The notes under the pieces were generated by a model. It ran no database searches, was not told where the DNA came from, and saw nothing but the letters and a program-made list of their open reading frames with translations. 64,000 nucleotides of DNA from Sphingomonas sp. GC_Shp_5 (GTDB lineage Bacteria > Pseudomonadota > Alphaproteobacteria > Sphingomonadales > Sphingomonadaceae). Positions 8,474 through 18,530 of this stretch are shown piece after piece. The stretch is taken from positions 1-64,000 of the forward strand of contig NZ_JALNUP010000009.1 in assembly GCF_026540855.1 (NCBI RefSeq). Reading direction: 5' to 3'. A program made the position numbers and the translations under genes. Positions within the stretch are counted from its first letter, which is position 1, and the number at the start of each line of letters is the position of its first letter.

Positions 8474-11400
8474 TTAGCGCGACGCCTGTACCCTGCCCGT
8501 CCGCTGCAGCTTGCCCCAGCCGACCATCGGCCCGCGCACCGCTTGGGCGATCGCCTTCAGAACCACATAATACATCACCTGCCGGTAGCCGATCCGCTGC
8601 GGGATCAGCAGCCACAGCAGCCGCCACCTTTCGCGCCGCTCTAGCGCGAAGGCGATGGTCGCGGCGAGCAGGTCGATCGCGGTGAACACCAGCCAGTAGA
8701 TCAACATGGTCTCGACATCATGGCTGGTCTGCGCCCAGCCATGCGCCTGCACCGCCAGCCAGGTCAGCGCGAAGCTGACCAGCAGCGCGAGATCGATGAT
8801 CGGCGAGATCGCCGCCAGCACGATCTGGAACACGATCGCCTGCGGCAGGCCGACCCAGCCGAGCCCGCGCGGGTGGCTGCCGCCGATTGCGCTGCGATGC
8901 TTCCACAGGCATTGCAGCGTGCCGAACGCCCAGCGGAAGCGCTGCTTGGCGAGGCTTTTGAAGCTCTCCGGCGCCTCGGTCCAGGCGATCGCATATTGAT
9001 CGTAATTGACCTTCCAGCCGGCGCGCTGGATCGCGATGGTCAGATCCTGGTCCTCGGCCAGCGTGTCGTCGGGATAGCCGCCGACCGAGCGGATCGCCGC
9101 CAGCCGCCACGCGCCGACCGCGCCAGGCACCACGGTGATCGCGTTGAGCCGGGCAAGTGCGCGACGCTCGAGATTCTGCGCGGTGATATATTCCAGCGCT
9201 TGCCATTTGGTGATCAGATTGACGCGGTTGCCGACCTTGGCGTTGCCCGCCATCGCGCCGAGCGCGGGATCGCTGAACCAGCGTGACAGCCGGGCGATGG
9301 TGGTCGGCTCGAACTGGGTATCGGCGTCGAGCGCGATCACCACCTCGCCACGCGCGAGCTCGAGCCCGCGGTTGAGGGCGCGTGCCTTGCCGCCATTCTC
9401 CAGCGTCAGCAGGCGGACGCGGTCGTCGCCGGCGAAGGCCTCGGCCACGACCTTGCTGGTCGCATCCTTGGAGCCGTCGTCGATCACGATCACCTCGATC
9501 TGCACCTCGGTGGAGGCGAGCACGCCGCGCACCGCGCGTTCGATCACGCGCTCCTCGTTAAATGCGGGGATCATCACCGTCACGAACCGCTCGGGATCGA
9601 TCGCTGGGAACACCGTGCGTCCCTCGCGCCGCGCCTGGAGCAGCGCCAGCGCCGATAGCGCCAGCGCGCGCAGGATGCCGATCGAGATCGCGATGCCGAA
9701 CAGCCAGTGCAGCGCCACCACCAGCCCACCGAGCGTGGTGAACAGGGCAAGGTCGGCACGCGCGGCGAGCTGGTCGCTGGCGGAGATCATCGGCATCGCG
9801 GCGTCGCGCGACAGGCCGGCGAGCGTCGACACCGGCACGAACGTATAGCCCATCGCCCGCAGGCGATCGATGATCACCGGCAGCGCCGCGACGGTCTGCG
9901 CGCGATTGCCGCCCGCGTCGTGGAGCAGCACGATGTTGGCGCTGCGCTCGGGCGAGCCGCTGGCAACGCCTGCGATCGTCCCGTCGATGATTGCCTGCAC
10001 GCCCGGCCGCTTCCAGTCGCCCGGATCGACGTGAAGGCCGACCGAGATGTAACCACGCTGCTGCGCCTGGAGCGCGGGCACGATTTCGTCCGCGGTGGTC
10101 GGCTCGGCGTCACCGAAATAGGGCGCGCGGAACAGGCGCAGCGAGCGGCCGGTGAACGCCTGGAACAGGCGCTGGTTGGCGTTGAGCTCGAACCGCACCT
10201 GGCTCGGCGAGACGTTGGCGAGATTGGGATGGGTATAGGTGTGGCTGCCGATCTCATGGCCTTCCATCACCATCCGCTGCAACAGCGGGCGCTGGGTCAG
10301 CGCATTCTCGCCGATCATGAAGAAGGTGGCGGGCACATGCTCGCGCTTGAGGATGTCGAGGATCTGCGGCGTCCACTGCGGGTCGGGGCCGTCGTCGAAG
10401 GTCAGCGCGATCTGCCGCGGCCGATAGCCGGTGCGCTCGACCACATAGGATGACGGGAGCCGATCGAAGGCGACATCGCCGATCATCCCGCCCGGGCCGG
10501 CGATCGCGCGCCGCTCGCCGGTGACCGGCTCGCTGCCGATCTTGAGGATCTCGCCCGCGCCCTCGATGTCGACGTTGGTGCCGGCGGGAATGGCGTTGAT
10601 CGCCGATGGCGGCGGCAGGGTGCGATGGTCGCGGCCGAAGATCTCCCAAATGCCGGGATCCTCCGAGCCGAGCCGCCACAGCGCGACGCTGCCGACGCCC
10701 GCGCGCTTGAGGAAGTTGATCTGGTTGTAGGCACTGGCGGCGTCGAGCAGCCACACTTGGTGGCGGGTGGCGCCTTCCTGATAGGCGAAGCTGGTGTTGC
10801 CGCTGACATGGTCGAACATCGGCATCGCGCCCGAATCCAGCGCCGCCTGCCACGCTTCCTCGACGTCGAGCGGGTCGCCGGTGCCGCCATGCCAGTCATA
10901 GGCATAGGAGCCCACCGCGACCACCAATTTGGCCGCGGGAATGCCCCGCGCGGCGCTCGCAACAGTGCGTTCGAACCAACGCTGCGAGGCGATCGGCCCC
11001 GCCTCCCCCCCCGTCTCATGCTCATCATACGCCATCAGGAAGATCTTGTCGGTCACGCGCGCATAGGCCGGCAGATCCCAATCGGGGTTGCCGACGGGAG
11101 CCGCGATCGCCACCACCCAGCCACGCGGCGCGAAGCGGCGCTGTGCCTCGCCCAGGAAGGTGCGGTAATTGACCTGAGCGTTGGCGGGCAGATCCTCGAA
11201 GTCAAAGAAGGCGCCGCCGGCGTGATTGGCGGCGAGCCACGACACCAGCCGGTCGAGCAGCGCGCCGCGCGCCCGCGGATCGGCGAGCAGCGAAGCGGTG
11301 CCGGCCCCGTCCCAGCCGCCGTTGATCGCATTTTGGATCATCGGGATGACGACGGGGCGGTGGATCGCGCGATTGATGATTGCCCGGCCCGCGGTGTCAC

Positions 11401-11824
11401 GGAAGGCGGTGAGCCGATGCTGCGGCCCCGTCACCGATACCCAGCCGGGGATCAGCCAGTCGAGCTGGTTGATGTGGCGGGCGAGGCTGGCGTTGCTCGA
11501 ATCATCCCATGGCGCGTGGAAGGCGATCGCCAGCGGCGGGTTGGCCGCGACATTGGTCTTGGTGACCCCGGCGCCGAACAGCTGGCGGGTGTAATAATCG
11601 AGCGAACGCCGGGTGCGGCTGAGAATGCCATGCGGCGCCGGGAGCTTGTGGAGCGCCGGGCGCTCAGGCTCGACCGGCAGCAGTGGCGCGCTCGGCACCG
11701 CGCCGATCGACACGGCAAATACTGCGAGCGACAGCACCAGCAACGCCACGAACGCGCCAACTCCCACCGAGAATCGCCGCCTGCGCCGGCCACTCGCATC
11801 GTAGAAGATAGGTCGCTGCGACAT
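8474..11824 (-). CDS. GH18-like / NodB deacetylase / GT2 polysaccharide synthase fusion
   Basis: 1116 residues holding three enzymes. A membrane anchor (about 18-40) precedes a GH18-like domain (about 95-385, with GGAFFDFEDLPAN in place of DxxDxDxE), a NodB polysaccharide deacetylase (about 465-655; LTFDDGPDPQ, GHEIGSHTYTHPNL with its metal His pair, APYFGDAEP), then membrane helices and a processive GT2 domain from about 745 (MIPAFNEERVIE, ALDADTQ, TLAEDQDLTI, QRFRW near 960) and C-terminal helices. It probably makes, deacetylates and trims an N-acetylglucosamine polymer, like PgaB plus PgaC in one chain. It heads a leftward polysaccharide block and is conserved in sphingomonads as far as I recall; the substrate is inferred. 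Confidence 0.85.
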   Translation of the reverse strand: MSQRPIFYDASGRRRRRFSVGVGAFVALLVLSLAVFAVSIGAVPSAPLLPVEPERPALHKLPAPHGILSRTRRSLDYYTRQLFGAGVTKTNVAANPPLAIAFHAPWDDSSNASLARHINQLDWLIPGWVSVTGPQHRLTAFRDTAGRAIINRAIHRPVVIPMIQNAINGGWDGAGTASLLADPRARGALLDRLVSWLAANHAGGAFFDFEDLPANAQVNYRTFLGEAQRRFAPRGWVVAIAAPVGNPDWDLPAYARVTDKIFLMAYDEHETGGEAGPIASQRWFERTVASAARGIPAAKLVVAVGSYAYDWHGGTGDPLDVEEAWQAALDSGAMPMFDHVSGNTSFAYQEGATRHQVWLLDAASAYNQINFLKRAGVGSVALWRLGSEDPGIWEIFGRDHRTLPPPSAINAIPAGTNVDIEGAGEILKIGSEPVTGERRAIAGPGGMIGDVAFDRLPSSYVVERTGYRPRQIALTFDDGPDPQWTPQILDILKREHVPATFFMIGENALTQRPLLQRMVMEGHEIGSHTYTHPNLANVSPSQVRFELNANQRLFQAFTGRSLRLFRAPYFGDAEPTTADEIVPALQAQQRGYISVGLHVDPGDWKRPGVQAIIDGTIAGVASGSPERSANIVLLHDAGGNRAQTVAALPVIIDRLRAMGYTFVPVSTLAGLSRDAAMPMISASDQLAARADLALFTTLGGLVVALHWLFGIAISIGILRALALSALALLQARREGRTVFPAIDPERFVTVMIPAFNEERVIERAVRGVLASTEVQIEVIVIDDGSKDATSKVVAEAFAGDDRVRLLTLENGGKARALNRGLELARGEVVIALDADTQFEPTTIARLSRWFSDPALGAMAGNAKVGNRVNLITKWQALEYITAQNLERRALARLNAITVVPGAVGAWRLAAIRSVGGYPDDTLAEDQDLTIAIQRAGWKVNYDQYAIAWTEAPESFKSLAKQRFRWAFGTLQCLWKHRSAIGGSHPRGLGWVGLPQAIVFQIVLAAISPIIDLALLVSFALTWLAVQAHGWAQTSHDVETMLIYWLVFTAIDLLAATIAFALERRERWRLLWLLIPQRIGYRQVMYYVVLKAIAQAVRGPMVGWGKLQRTGRVQASR

Positions 11825-11984
11825 CGATTAACTCTCCCGGGCACCCAGCCCTGCCTCTGCACTTATGGCGCGGATAGCTCGGGATGATGAAAACATTGTC
11901 ATGATCGCACAAGTCCTTGCGATCACGGGCGACCGGTAGCGGTGACATAGAGCCGAGGTCCTCCGCCGTGGATTGCTGATGGGA

Positions 11985-12794
11985 TCAGCTGAGCGCGGGA
12001 TGGTAGTCCACGTACTTGCGGCCGAACAGCGCCGGACCGGCCGCGAACTCAAGATGCATCGCCTCGGTCACGGTTTCCGGATGGGCCTTGCCCTGGATCC
12101 AGGTGTCGGCAGTCGGCGTGTCACCGCCGATCTGGATGCCGAGCGGCGCGACCAGCGAATGGAGCAGCATCTCGTCCGGGCAATCGCTGTAGCGGAAGAG
12201 CCCCCAGAACCATCGATTGTGCTCGAGGAAGGCAAGCATCTTCTCCACGGACTCGCGCTCGAACAGCCACCAGCAGCTGCCGCCATATAGCTTGATCCCG
12301 CGCAGCTTGTTCAGCGGCTGGTCCGGCAGCAGCGGGAATAGCCGGCGCAGGAATCGCCAGGCGATCGGGTTCTGCACGTCGTGCAGCCAGCGCCTGGTAT
12401 AGCGTTGCAGCGGCTTATGGCTCACCGGCATGGCTATGCGCTCCATCAGATTGGCGGTGCCGACCGGCAAGGATGCGATCCGGGCACGGATCTGAGCGTC
12501 GGTTTTCACCGGATAGCATTGACCGCTCATCAGGTAGAAGTGCGTGGTCGCCGGGTTGCCCAGCGCGAAGCGCAGCAGCAGCATGGCAGCTTCAACCTGG
12601 GTCATTCCGCCCCAGTTCACCTGTACGCGGTCCTCGAGGAACAGCGCCTTGCCTCGCAAGGCGTCGAACGGCCGGATGTCCGCCTTGCGATCGATATGGA
12701 CGTATGGCGCCCAAAGTTCACCGCTGAGCCGGTCGAGCAGCAGCGCCAGTTGCTCGGGGCGATGATAGGCGCGGATCAGGGCGGCGATCTTCAT
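11985..12794 (-). CDS. GT14 (core-2/I-branching type) glycosyltransferase
   Basis: 269 residues resembling the bacterial beta-1,6-N-acetylglucosaminyltransferase/xylosyltransferase family. Visible family blocks are IAALIRAYHRPEQLALLL, VHIDRKAD, RVQVNWGGMTQVEA, HFYLMSGQCYPVK and YGGSCWWLFERESVEKML. The ATG at 12792-12794 has GAGGAG seven bases upstream, preferred over two longer in-frame starts. Ten bases follow the flippase gene, so it is probably co-transcribed in a surface polysaccharide operon. Confidence 0.8.
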   Translation of the reverse strand: MKIAALIRAYHRPEQLALLLDRLSGELWAPYVHIDRKADIRPFDALRGKALFLEDRVQVNWGGMTQVEAAMLLLRFALGNPATTHFYLMSGQCYPVKTDAQIRARIASLPVGTANLMERIAMPVSHKPLQRYTRRWLHDVQNPIAWRFLRRLFPLLPDQPLNKLRGIKLYGGSCWWLFERESVEKMLAFLEHNRWFWGLFRYSDCPDEMLLHSLVAPLGIQIGGDTPTADTWIQGKAHPETVTEAMHLEFAAGPALFGRKYVDYHPALS

Positions 12795-12804
12795 CGGGCG
12801 CTCC

Positions 12805-14277
12805 TCAGCATGGACAGCTTGGTTGGTCATGTCGCGAAACGCCGCGGCGGCGGCGCCACGCATGGTCGGCCACCCGCTTCAGTTCTCGCCATGTCGGGTG
12901 GCGCAGCACGACCAGCATCGCCAGCCACAGGCTACCGCCGGTCACGACTGACGCGGCGGCGGTCGGCACCGTCAGCGTCTCGCCGCCCCGGGTCAGGGCT
13001 ACCACCGGCAAACAGGCCGCGAGCGTGCAGGCCGCGCTCCTTGCCTGGACGGCGAGCAGCGCCCGCAGCGAAAACCCGACGATCCGCTGGATCAGGCGGA
13101 GGTAGATGAAGAACCAGATGACGGCATAGACCAGCCGCGCGGCCGCGGCCGCCGCCAGCCCGAAACGGACCAGGCAGATGAGGCACAGCAACGCCACCGC
13201 GGTATCCACCAGGTTGCGCACCAGCAATGCCTTGAGGTGACCGCCGAGCAGCGGCACCTCGGTGTGCAGCGGCAGCGCGAAAAACAGGATCTCGCTCAGC
13301 GCCACCCAGCGCAGCGCCTGCGCGGCGGCTCCCCAGCCCGGCCCATAGACCAAGGTGACCAGGGGTTCCGCCAACAGTGATAGCAGCAGCATCGCCGGCC
13401 ACATGACGCTGGCGTAGCAGGCGACCAGATCGAGATACGCATCGCGCAATGCGCGCTTCTCGCGGATCATCTGCGCAAAATGGCTGAAGAACACGGATGA
13501 CATCCCGCCGTCGAGCAGCACGCGCAGCCCGTCGACCATCCCCGCCGCGCGGCCGAACAAGCCCACCGCATGCATGCCGAGCACGCTGCCGATGATCAGG
13601 TCCGGCGCGCGGGTGCCGATCGCGCCGCTCACCGCCAGCACCGTGGTGCCCGAGCCGAACGAGACCACCGGCCGCGCGCCCTTGAACGAGAGCGCGAAGC
13701 GGATGCGGCGCGGCCCGAGCAGTTCGGCGATGATCGCGCGGGCGCCCTGCTGCGCCAGGAAGCCCAGCGCCAGCGAGACCGGGCCATAACCCCAACAAGC
13801 AAAGAGTATCGACACCGCGCCATTGGCGCCAGCGGCGGCGAGGTTGATGATCGTCAGCGTCCGATAGTCGACCGCGCGCTGGAGCAGCGCGATCGGCGCG
13901 GTATTGAACGGCAGCAGCACGAAGGCGGCGGCGATCAGCAGCATGATCGGAATCAGCGCCGGATCGGCATAATACCGGGCCACCGGCCAGCTGAGACCGG
14001 CAATGACCGCGCAGATCGCCACCCCGACGCACAGGGTGATGGTGGTGCAGGTGCTGAGCATCTGGTCGGTGAGCGTGTCGCAGCGCACGAGATAGCGGCT
14101 GAGGCCGAAATCCTGCAGCGTCGAGACCATCGCCGCGGCGGCGAAGCCTACCGAGAAGGTGCCGAGCGCCGCGGGCGGCAGCAGATAGCGCGCGATCACG
14201 ACGCTGACTGCGAAATTCACCGCGAACACGAGCCACTGCCCGGTCACCGACCATAAGGCGGCTTGCCGTACCCCCAC
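12805..14277 (-). CDS. Polysaccharide flippase (Wzx/oligosaccharide exporter)
   Basis: 490 residues, almost wholly hydrophobic with 12-14 predicted helices, of the MATE-like polysaccharide transporter group (GVRQAALWSVTGQWLVFAVN at the start; RYLLPPAALGTFSVGFA). Such proteins flip undecaprenol-linked sugar repeats to the periplasm. It lies two bases from the upstream GT2 gene and ten bases from the GT14 gene. Confidence 0.82.
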   Translation of the reverse strand: MGVRQAALWSVTGQWLVFAVNFAVSVVIARYLLPPAALGTFSVGFAAAAMVSTLQDFGLSRYLVRCDTLTDQMLSTCTTITLCVGVAICAVIAGLSWPVARYYADPALIPIMLLIAAAFVLLPFNTAPIALLQRAVDYRTLTIINLAAAGANGAVSILFACWGYGPVSLALGFLAQQGARAIIAELLGPRRIRFALSFKGARPVVSFGSGTTVLAVSGAIGTRAPDLIIGSVLGMHAVGLFGRAAGMVDGLRVLLDGGMSSVFFSHFAQMIREKRALRDAYLDLVACYASVMWPAMLLLSLLAEPLVTLVYGPGWGAAAQALRWVALSEILFFALPLHTEVPLLGGHLKALLVRNLVDTAVALLCLICLVRFGLAAAAAARLVYAVIWFFIYLRLIQRIVGFSLRALLAVQARSAACTLAACLPVVALTRGGETLTVPTAAASVVTGGSLWLAMLVVLRHPTWRELKRVADHAWRRRRGVSRHDQPSCPC

Positions 14278-14279
14278 GA

Positions 14280-15287
14280 TCAGCCCGCGGCCGACGACAG
14301 ATAGGCGCGCGACAAGCTGGCGGCGAGTTGCCCCGCTCCCCGGAACTGACCGTAGCGCAGCAGCCGCGCGATCGTCCGCAGCACGGGCTGTCGATCGCCG
14401 CCGTCGGCGACGTAACGCGTCAACAGCTTGGCGCCGCCCGAGGCAAGCGCGGGCAGCGAATAGAGCAGCTTGGGCGCGACCTGCGCGCGCACCCGCCGCG
14501 CGACATCGGGCGCCGCGAAGAGCGCGTCGAGCTCGTCGAGCTGATCGACATCGGGGAGCGCCTGCAGGGTCGCGGTTGGATCCGGGCGGCCCTGCCGGCG
14601 CGCCAGATAGGCCTCCCAGGCGATCGCCGCGCCGATCGCGACCTGGAGCAGGTGGCGCACCGTGATCTGATCGTGGTTCACCCGGTAGCGATGGAGGATG
14701 TCATCGACGCTGCACAGCTTGGTGACCTCGGAAAGGCGCAGCCACAGATCGTAATCCTCGCAATGCCGGTACAGCGCGCGATAACCCCCGACCCGCTCGA
14801 ACGCGACCTTGCTGATCATCGCGCTCGGATGATTGATCAACGGTTGCGACTCCATGGCGGCGAGGAACTGCTCATAGGAGCGCGGATAGCGGTTGGTCAG
14901 ACGGATGATGTTGCCGTGCACGTCTACATTGACCGTCTGGGCACCGATCACGCCATGGTCGCGGTGCGCATCCCAAAAGGCAAGCTGCCGCTCAAAGCGC
15001 TGCGGCAGGGATTCATCATCGCCATCCATCCGCGCGACCAGATCGCCACGCGCCAGCGCAAAGCCGCGGTTGAGGCTGGCGACGAGACCGCGATTATCCT
15101 GTTCAATCAAATTGATCCGGCGATCGGTCGCTGCCAGACGACGCAATATCTCGGTCGAGCCGTCCGTAGAGCCGTCATTGATAATGATAAACTCGAAGTT
15201 GCGATAGGTCTGCTTAAGAATGCTGGTAACGGCGCGGTCGACGAACGGCGCATCATTGTAGATACTCATCACCACCGACAGCCGCAT
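14280..15287 (-). CDS. Family 2 glycosyltransferase
   Basis: 335 residues with an N-terminal GT-A domain: LSVVMSIYNDAPFVDRAV, IIINDGSTDGS, and the metal-binding DxD in ARMDGDDESLPQRF. The C-terminal third is helical and non-membrane. First gene of the leftward glycosyltransferase-flippase-GT14 run; it presumably adds a sugar to the lipid-linked repeat at the inner face of the membrane. Confidence 0.85.
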   Translation of the reverse strand: MRLSVVMSIYNDAPFVDRAVTSILKQTYRNFEFIIINDGSTDGSTEILRRLAATDRRINLIEQDNRGLVASLNRGFALARGDLVARMDGDDESLPQRFERQLAFWDAHRDHGVIGAQTVNVDVHGNIIRLTNRYPRSYEQFLAAMESQPLINHPSAMISKVAFERVGGYRALYRHCEDYDLWLRLSEVTKLCSVDDILHRYRVNHDQITVRHLLQVAIGAAIAWEAYLARRQGRPDPTATLQALPDVDQLDELDALFAAPDVARRVRAQVAPKLLYSLPALASGGAKLLTRYVADGGDRQPVLRTIARLLRYGQFRGAGQLAASLSRAYLSSAAG

Positions 15288-15576
15288 CGCCCCGTGCCCC
15301 CAGCTTACCTGTCCGGTCTTGCGATCGACAAGTAATGTACTAGGAGCGGCTATTATTCTCGTGGTTTTAAGGGGCTGTACTTGCCAGCCCCATGGTAAAT
15401 ACTGGGCCCATTCTTATCCCGCGCTTTAAAGATCAACTCGCGGAGGGATCAGATCGCTCGCGAAGAGCGCCAGAGCGTAAGTCTTGGGGTGGGACCAGCC
15501 CAGGACGCCCGCATGTGCAACACGAACGGCAGCCGCTTGACTGCCGAGTGAGTGATTTACGCGATGATGATGTGCT

Positions 15577-15651
15577 TGGCTGGGGCGGCAGGATTCGAAC
15601 CTGCGGATGGCGGCACCAAAAGCCGCTGCCTTACCACTTGGCGACGCCCCA
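15577..15651 (-). tRNA. tRNA-Gln (anticodon TTG)
   Basis: Folds as a cloverleaf on the minus strand: acceptor TGGGGCG/CGCCCCA, discriminator G, encoded CCA, T-loop GTTCGAATC, anticodon stem GCGGC/GCCGC with loop TTTTGGT giving anticodon TTG. The 289 bases between it and the GT2 gene hold no gene I can support, only a GC hairpin near 15371-15391. Confidence 0.95.
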
Positions 15652-15732
15652 CCAGGGAGGCGGCCTTATAGCCGTGTCTGCGGGCGTGAAAAGCCCCGCC
15701 GATAAAGCTTTTCGGCTGCCCTCGTGCGGTCG

Positions 15733-16845
15733 TCAGCCGAGCCGCTGCAGCCAGCCGTGCGGGTCCGGCGCACGGCCGCGATGGATGGCGGTGAGCGCGT
15801 CGAGCATGCGCTGGGTGATCTGCCCGGTGCCGCCGCTGCCGATCGCGAACCGGCCCTCGGGGCTCGCCACCTCACCGATCGGGGTCACCACCGCGGCGGT
15901 GCCGCAGGCGAAGGCCTCAATCAGCCGGCCGCTCGCCGCATCGGTGCGCCATTGATCAATCGAATACAGCTCCTCGCGCACCGTCATCCCCTGGTCGCGG
16001 GCGATGCTGATGATCGAATCGCGGGTGATGCCGGGCAGGATCGTGCCGGTCAGCGGCGGGGTGAGCAGTGAGCCGTCGTCAAACACGAAGAACACGTTCA
16101 TGCCGCCGAGTTCCTCCACCCAGCGGCGCTCGACCGCGTCAAGGAACACCACCTGATCGCAGCCCTGGCGGATCGCCTCGGACTGGGCGAGCAGGCTCGC
16201 GGCATAATTGCCGCCGCATTTCGCAGCGCCGGTGCCCCCCGGGGCGGCACGGGTATAATCCTGGCTGACCCAGATCGACACCGCGCGTGCGCCACCCTTC
16301 CAATAGGCGCCGACCGACGAGGCGATCACCATGTATAGATAGTCGGACGACGGCTTCACGCCGAGAAACGCCTCGCTCGCGAACATGAACGGGCGCAGGT
16401 ACAGCGCGCCGCCATCAATCTCGGGGATCCAGTTCCGCTCGGTCTCGACCAGCAAGCGGCAGGATTCGAGGAACAGTTCCTCGGGAAGTTCCGGCATCGC
16501 CAGTCGGCGCGCCGAGCTCTGGAAGCGGCGGGCATTGGCATCGGCGCGGAACAGGGCAGTGCCGCCGTCGTCGAGGCGATAGGCTTTCAACCCTTCGAAG
16601 ATCTCCTGCGCGTAATGAAGCACCGCGGTGGAGGGATCGACCGTGATCGGCGCGCGCGCGGTGACCTTGGCATCATGCCAGCCACTGCCGTCGCTGTAGC
16701 GGATCACCGCCATGTGATCGGTGAACACGCGACCGAAGCCGGGGTCCACCAGCCGGGCGCTGCGCTCGTTGGCGGCCACCGGCGTCGCGCAGGGCTCGAA
16801 GCGGAACGGCGACGTATCGGCAGCGGCGATCGGGGCAGTGGACAT
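15733..16845 (-). CDS. ilvE: Branched-chain amino acid aminotransferase
   Basis: 370-residue class IV PLP aminotransferase for the last step of Leu, Ile and Val synthesis. Motifs are LHYAQEIFEGLKAYR, LYLRPFMFASEAFLGV, GGTGAAKCGGNYAASLLAQ with the PLP lysine in the AAKCGGNYA block, and EELGGMNVFFVF. Length and order match the large BCAT form. Divergent from the MarR regulator at 16887; 41 bases separate the starts. Confidence 0.93.
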   Translation of the reverse strand: MSTAPIAAADTSPFRFEPCATPVAANERSARLVDPGFGRVFTDHMAVIRYSDGSGWHDAKVTARAPITVDPSTAVLHYAQEIFEGLKAYRLDDGGTALFRADANARRFQSSARRLAMPELPEELFLESCRLLVETERNWIPEIDGGALYLRPFMFASEAFLGVKPSSDYLYMVIASSVGAYWKGGARAVSIWVSQDYTRAAPGGTGAAKCGGNYAASLLAQSEAIRQGCDQVVFLDAVERRWVEELGGMNVFFVFDDGSLLTPPLTGTILPGITRDSIISIARDQGMTVREELYSIDQWRTDAASGRLIEAFACGTAAVVTPIGEVASPEGRFAIGSGGTGQITQRMLDALTAIHRGRAPDPHGWLQRLG

Positions 16846-16886
16846 TGGTATCTCTCGGCAACAGGGCTTGCCGTCGCGTAGGACCG

Positions 16887-17393
16887 ATGGCTAAACCGGT
16901 CAACATGGCTGCCACAGCACCTTCCGCTTCCGCCCAGTTTCTCCGCGAACCCGAACTTCGGCGCGGCATGGAGCTGCTTTATTTCGGCCACAGCCATCTC
17001 ACCCGATCGGTCGACGAAGGTCTTGCCGCGCAAGGACTTGGCCGCGCCCACCATCGCGCGCTCTATTTCATCGCGCGAAAGCCGGACCTGACGGTGAGCG
17101 AACTGCTGTCGCTGCTCGCGATCACCAAACAATCGCTGGGCCGGGTGCTCAACGAGCTGACCGAGCGCGATCTGGTAGAAACCCGTCCCGGCGAGCGCGA
17201 TCGCCGCCAGCGCTTGCTGCGGCTCACCGCGGCGGGTGCGCAGATGGAATCCGATCTATTCGAGGCGGTACGGGTCAAGATGTCCGCCGCTTATGCCAGC
17301 GCCGGCCAGGAGGCGGTGTCCGGCTATTGGGCGGTGCTGGAGGGCATGATCCCGGACTCCGACCGGGCACGGGTGCTGGGCCTGCGCTCCTGA
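16887..17393 (+). CDS. MarR-family transcriptional regulator
   Basis: 168 residues with a MarR winged helix: GRAHHRALYFIARKPDLTVSE leads into the recognition helix LLAITKQSLGRVLNELTERDLVE and the wing TRPGERDRRQRLLRLTAAG. Start taken at the ATG with AGGA just upstream. Divergent from ilvE, so ilvE or itself is a plausible target; the ligand is unknown. Confidence 0.88.
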   Translation: MAKPVNMAATAPSASAQFLREPELRRGMELLYFGHSHLTRSVDEGLAAQGLGRAHHRALYFIARKPDLTVSELLSLLAITKQSLGRVLNELTERDLVETRPGERDRRQRLLRLTAAGAQMESDLFEAVRVKMSAAYASAGQEAVSGYWAVLEGMIPDSDRARVLGLRS

Positions 17394-17551
17394 TCGATGC
17401 GCACCGGGCGGGTCGGCAAAGCTGAACGAACCAGTCGGCGATGCGACAATTGGTGACCATTTGTCACCGCGCTTGGGACGGGCCTGCGACAATCGACTCC
17501 TAGATAGGTGTCGACGCCGATGATGGCGTCGAAGCCTGAAGGAGTGACACG

Positions 17552-17920
17552 ATGAGAAAGCTGATCCTGAGCGCGCTTGCCGCGACCCTGGTGGCGAGCC
17601 CCCTCGCCGTCTCTGCCGCGGAGGCCGCACCGCTGCAGCAGCGCCAGACGACGCTGGTGCGTGACGACGGCCGTGGCCATACGGTCGTCACCCAACGCAC
17701 CGTCAGCCAGGCCCAGCATCGTGGCAACTGGCGCAAGGGCGAACGGTTCGACCGCCGCTATGCCAGCAACTATCGCCAGATCGATTACCGCCAGTATCGC
17801 GGGCGCCACCTCTACGCCCCGCCGCGCGGCTATCAGTGGGTTCAGTCGGGCAACGACGCGGTGCTGATCGCGGTAACCAGTGGTCTGATCGGGGCGGTGC
17901 TGAGCGGCGCGCTGCGCTGA
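17552..17920 (+). CDS. RcnB-like exported protein
   Basis: 122 residues. Signal peptide MRKLILSALAATLVASPLAVSAAEA, then a Gln/Arg/Tyr-rich periplasmic stretch with NWRKGERFDRRY, YRQYRGRHLYAPPRGYQWV and a small C-terminal hydrophobic segment, the layout of the RcnB family (Ni/Co homeostasis in E. coli; role in sphingomonads unclear). GAAGGAG lies eight bases before the start. Confidence 0.75.
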   Translation: MRKLILSALAATLVASPLAVSAAEAAPLQQRQTTLVRDDGRGHTVVTQRTVSQAQHRGNWRKGERFDRRYASNYRQIDYRQYRGRHLYAPPRGYQWVQSGNDAVLIAVTSGLIGAVLSGALR

Positions 17921-17970
17921 CCCCACACCACCTTGCGTTTACCGGCAAAATCGGTATGTGACCCTCAGCC

Positions 17971-17997
17971 GGGGCGGAAGCGACAGCTTTCCGCCCC
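17971..17997 (+). terminator. Hairpin after the RcnB-like gene
   Basis: Arms GGGGCGGAA and TTTCCGCCCC around an eight-base loop, 50 bases after the stop. No T run follows directly, so termination is only likely. Confidence 0.45.
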
Positions 17998-18098
17998 TGT
18001 GCTGTTTTGCATTCAAGCCGCAATTCAGATGAAGACGACAGCCGGAGGGGCGTGGCGCATGGGGCGTCCGTCAGCGATCGGTCAACAAAGGAAGCAGC

Positions 18099-18530
18099 AT
18101 GGCTCTTTACGAGCACGTGTTCCTTGCGCGCCAGGATCTGGCACAGGCGCAAGTGGACGCGCTGGCGGAAGCCGCCACCAAGATCGTGCAGGACAATGAA
18201 GGTCGCGTCGTTAAGACCGAGACCTGGGGCCTGCGCAGCCTGGCGTATCGCATCGCCAAGAACCGCAAGGCGCATTACGTCATGCTCGAGATCGAGGCAC
18301 CCGGTGCCGTTATCGCCGAGCTGGAGCGCCAGACCCAGATCAACGAGGACATCATCCGCTACATGACCGTCAAGGTCGATGAGCTGGAAGAGGGCCCGAC
18401 GGTGATGATGCGCAAGCAGGAGCGTGATCGCGAGCGTCGTGGCGACCGTGAAGGTGGCCGTGACGGCGCACCTCGTGGCGACCGCCCCGATCGTGGCCCC
18501 CGTCGTGACCGTGAAGAGGAGGCCGCATAA
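18099..18530 (+). CDS. rpsF: 30S ribosomal protein S6
   Basis: 143 residues. The S6 core ([56 protein letters not shown]) is followed by a charged tail of Arg/Asp/Gly repeats. S6 pairs with S18 on the central domain of 16S rRNA. The stop overlaps the rpsR start by one base. Confidence 0.96.
   Translation: MALYEHVFLARQDLAQAQVDALAEAATKIVQDNEGRVVKTETWGLRSLAYRIAKNRKAHYVMLEIEAPGAVIAELERQTQINEDIIRYMTVKVDELEEGPTVMMRKQERDRERRGDREGGRDGAPRGDRPDRGPRRDREEEAA

Noticed and set aside
12381..13109. Rightward frame across the GT14/flippase junction
   Set aside because: Spans two real leftward genes with good starts; no recognisable protein.
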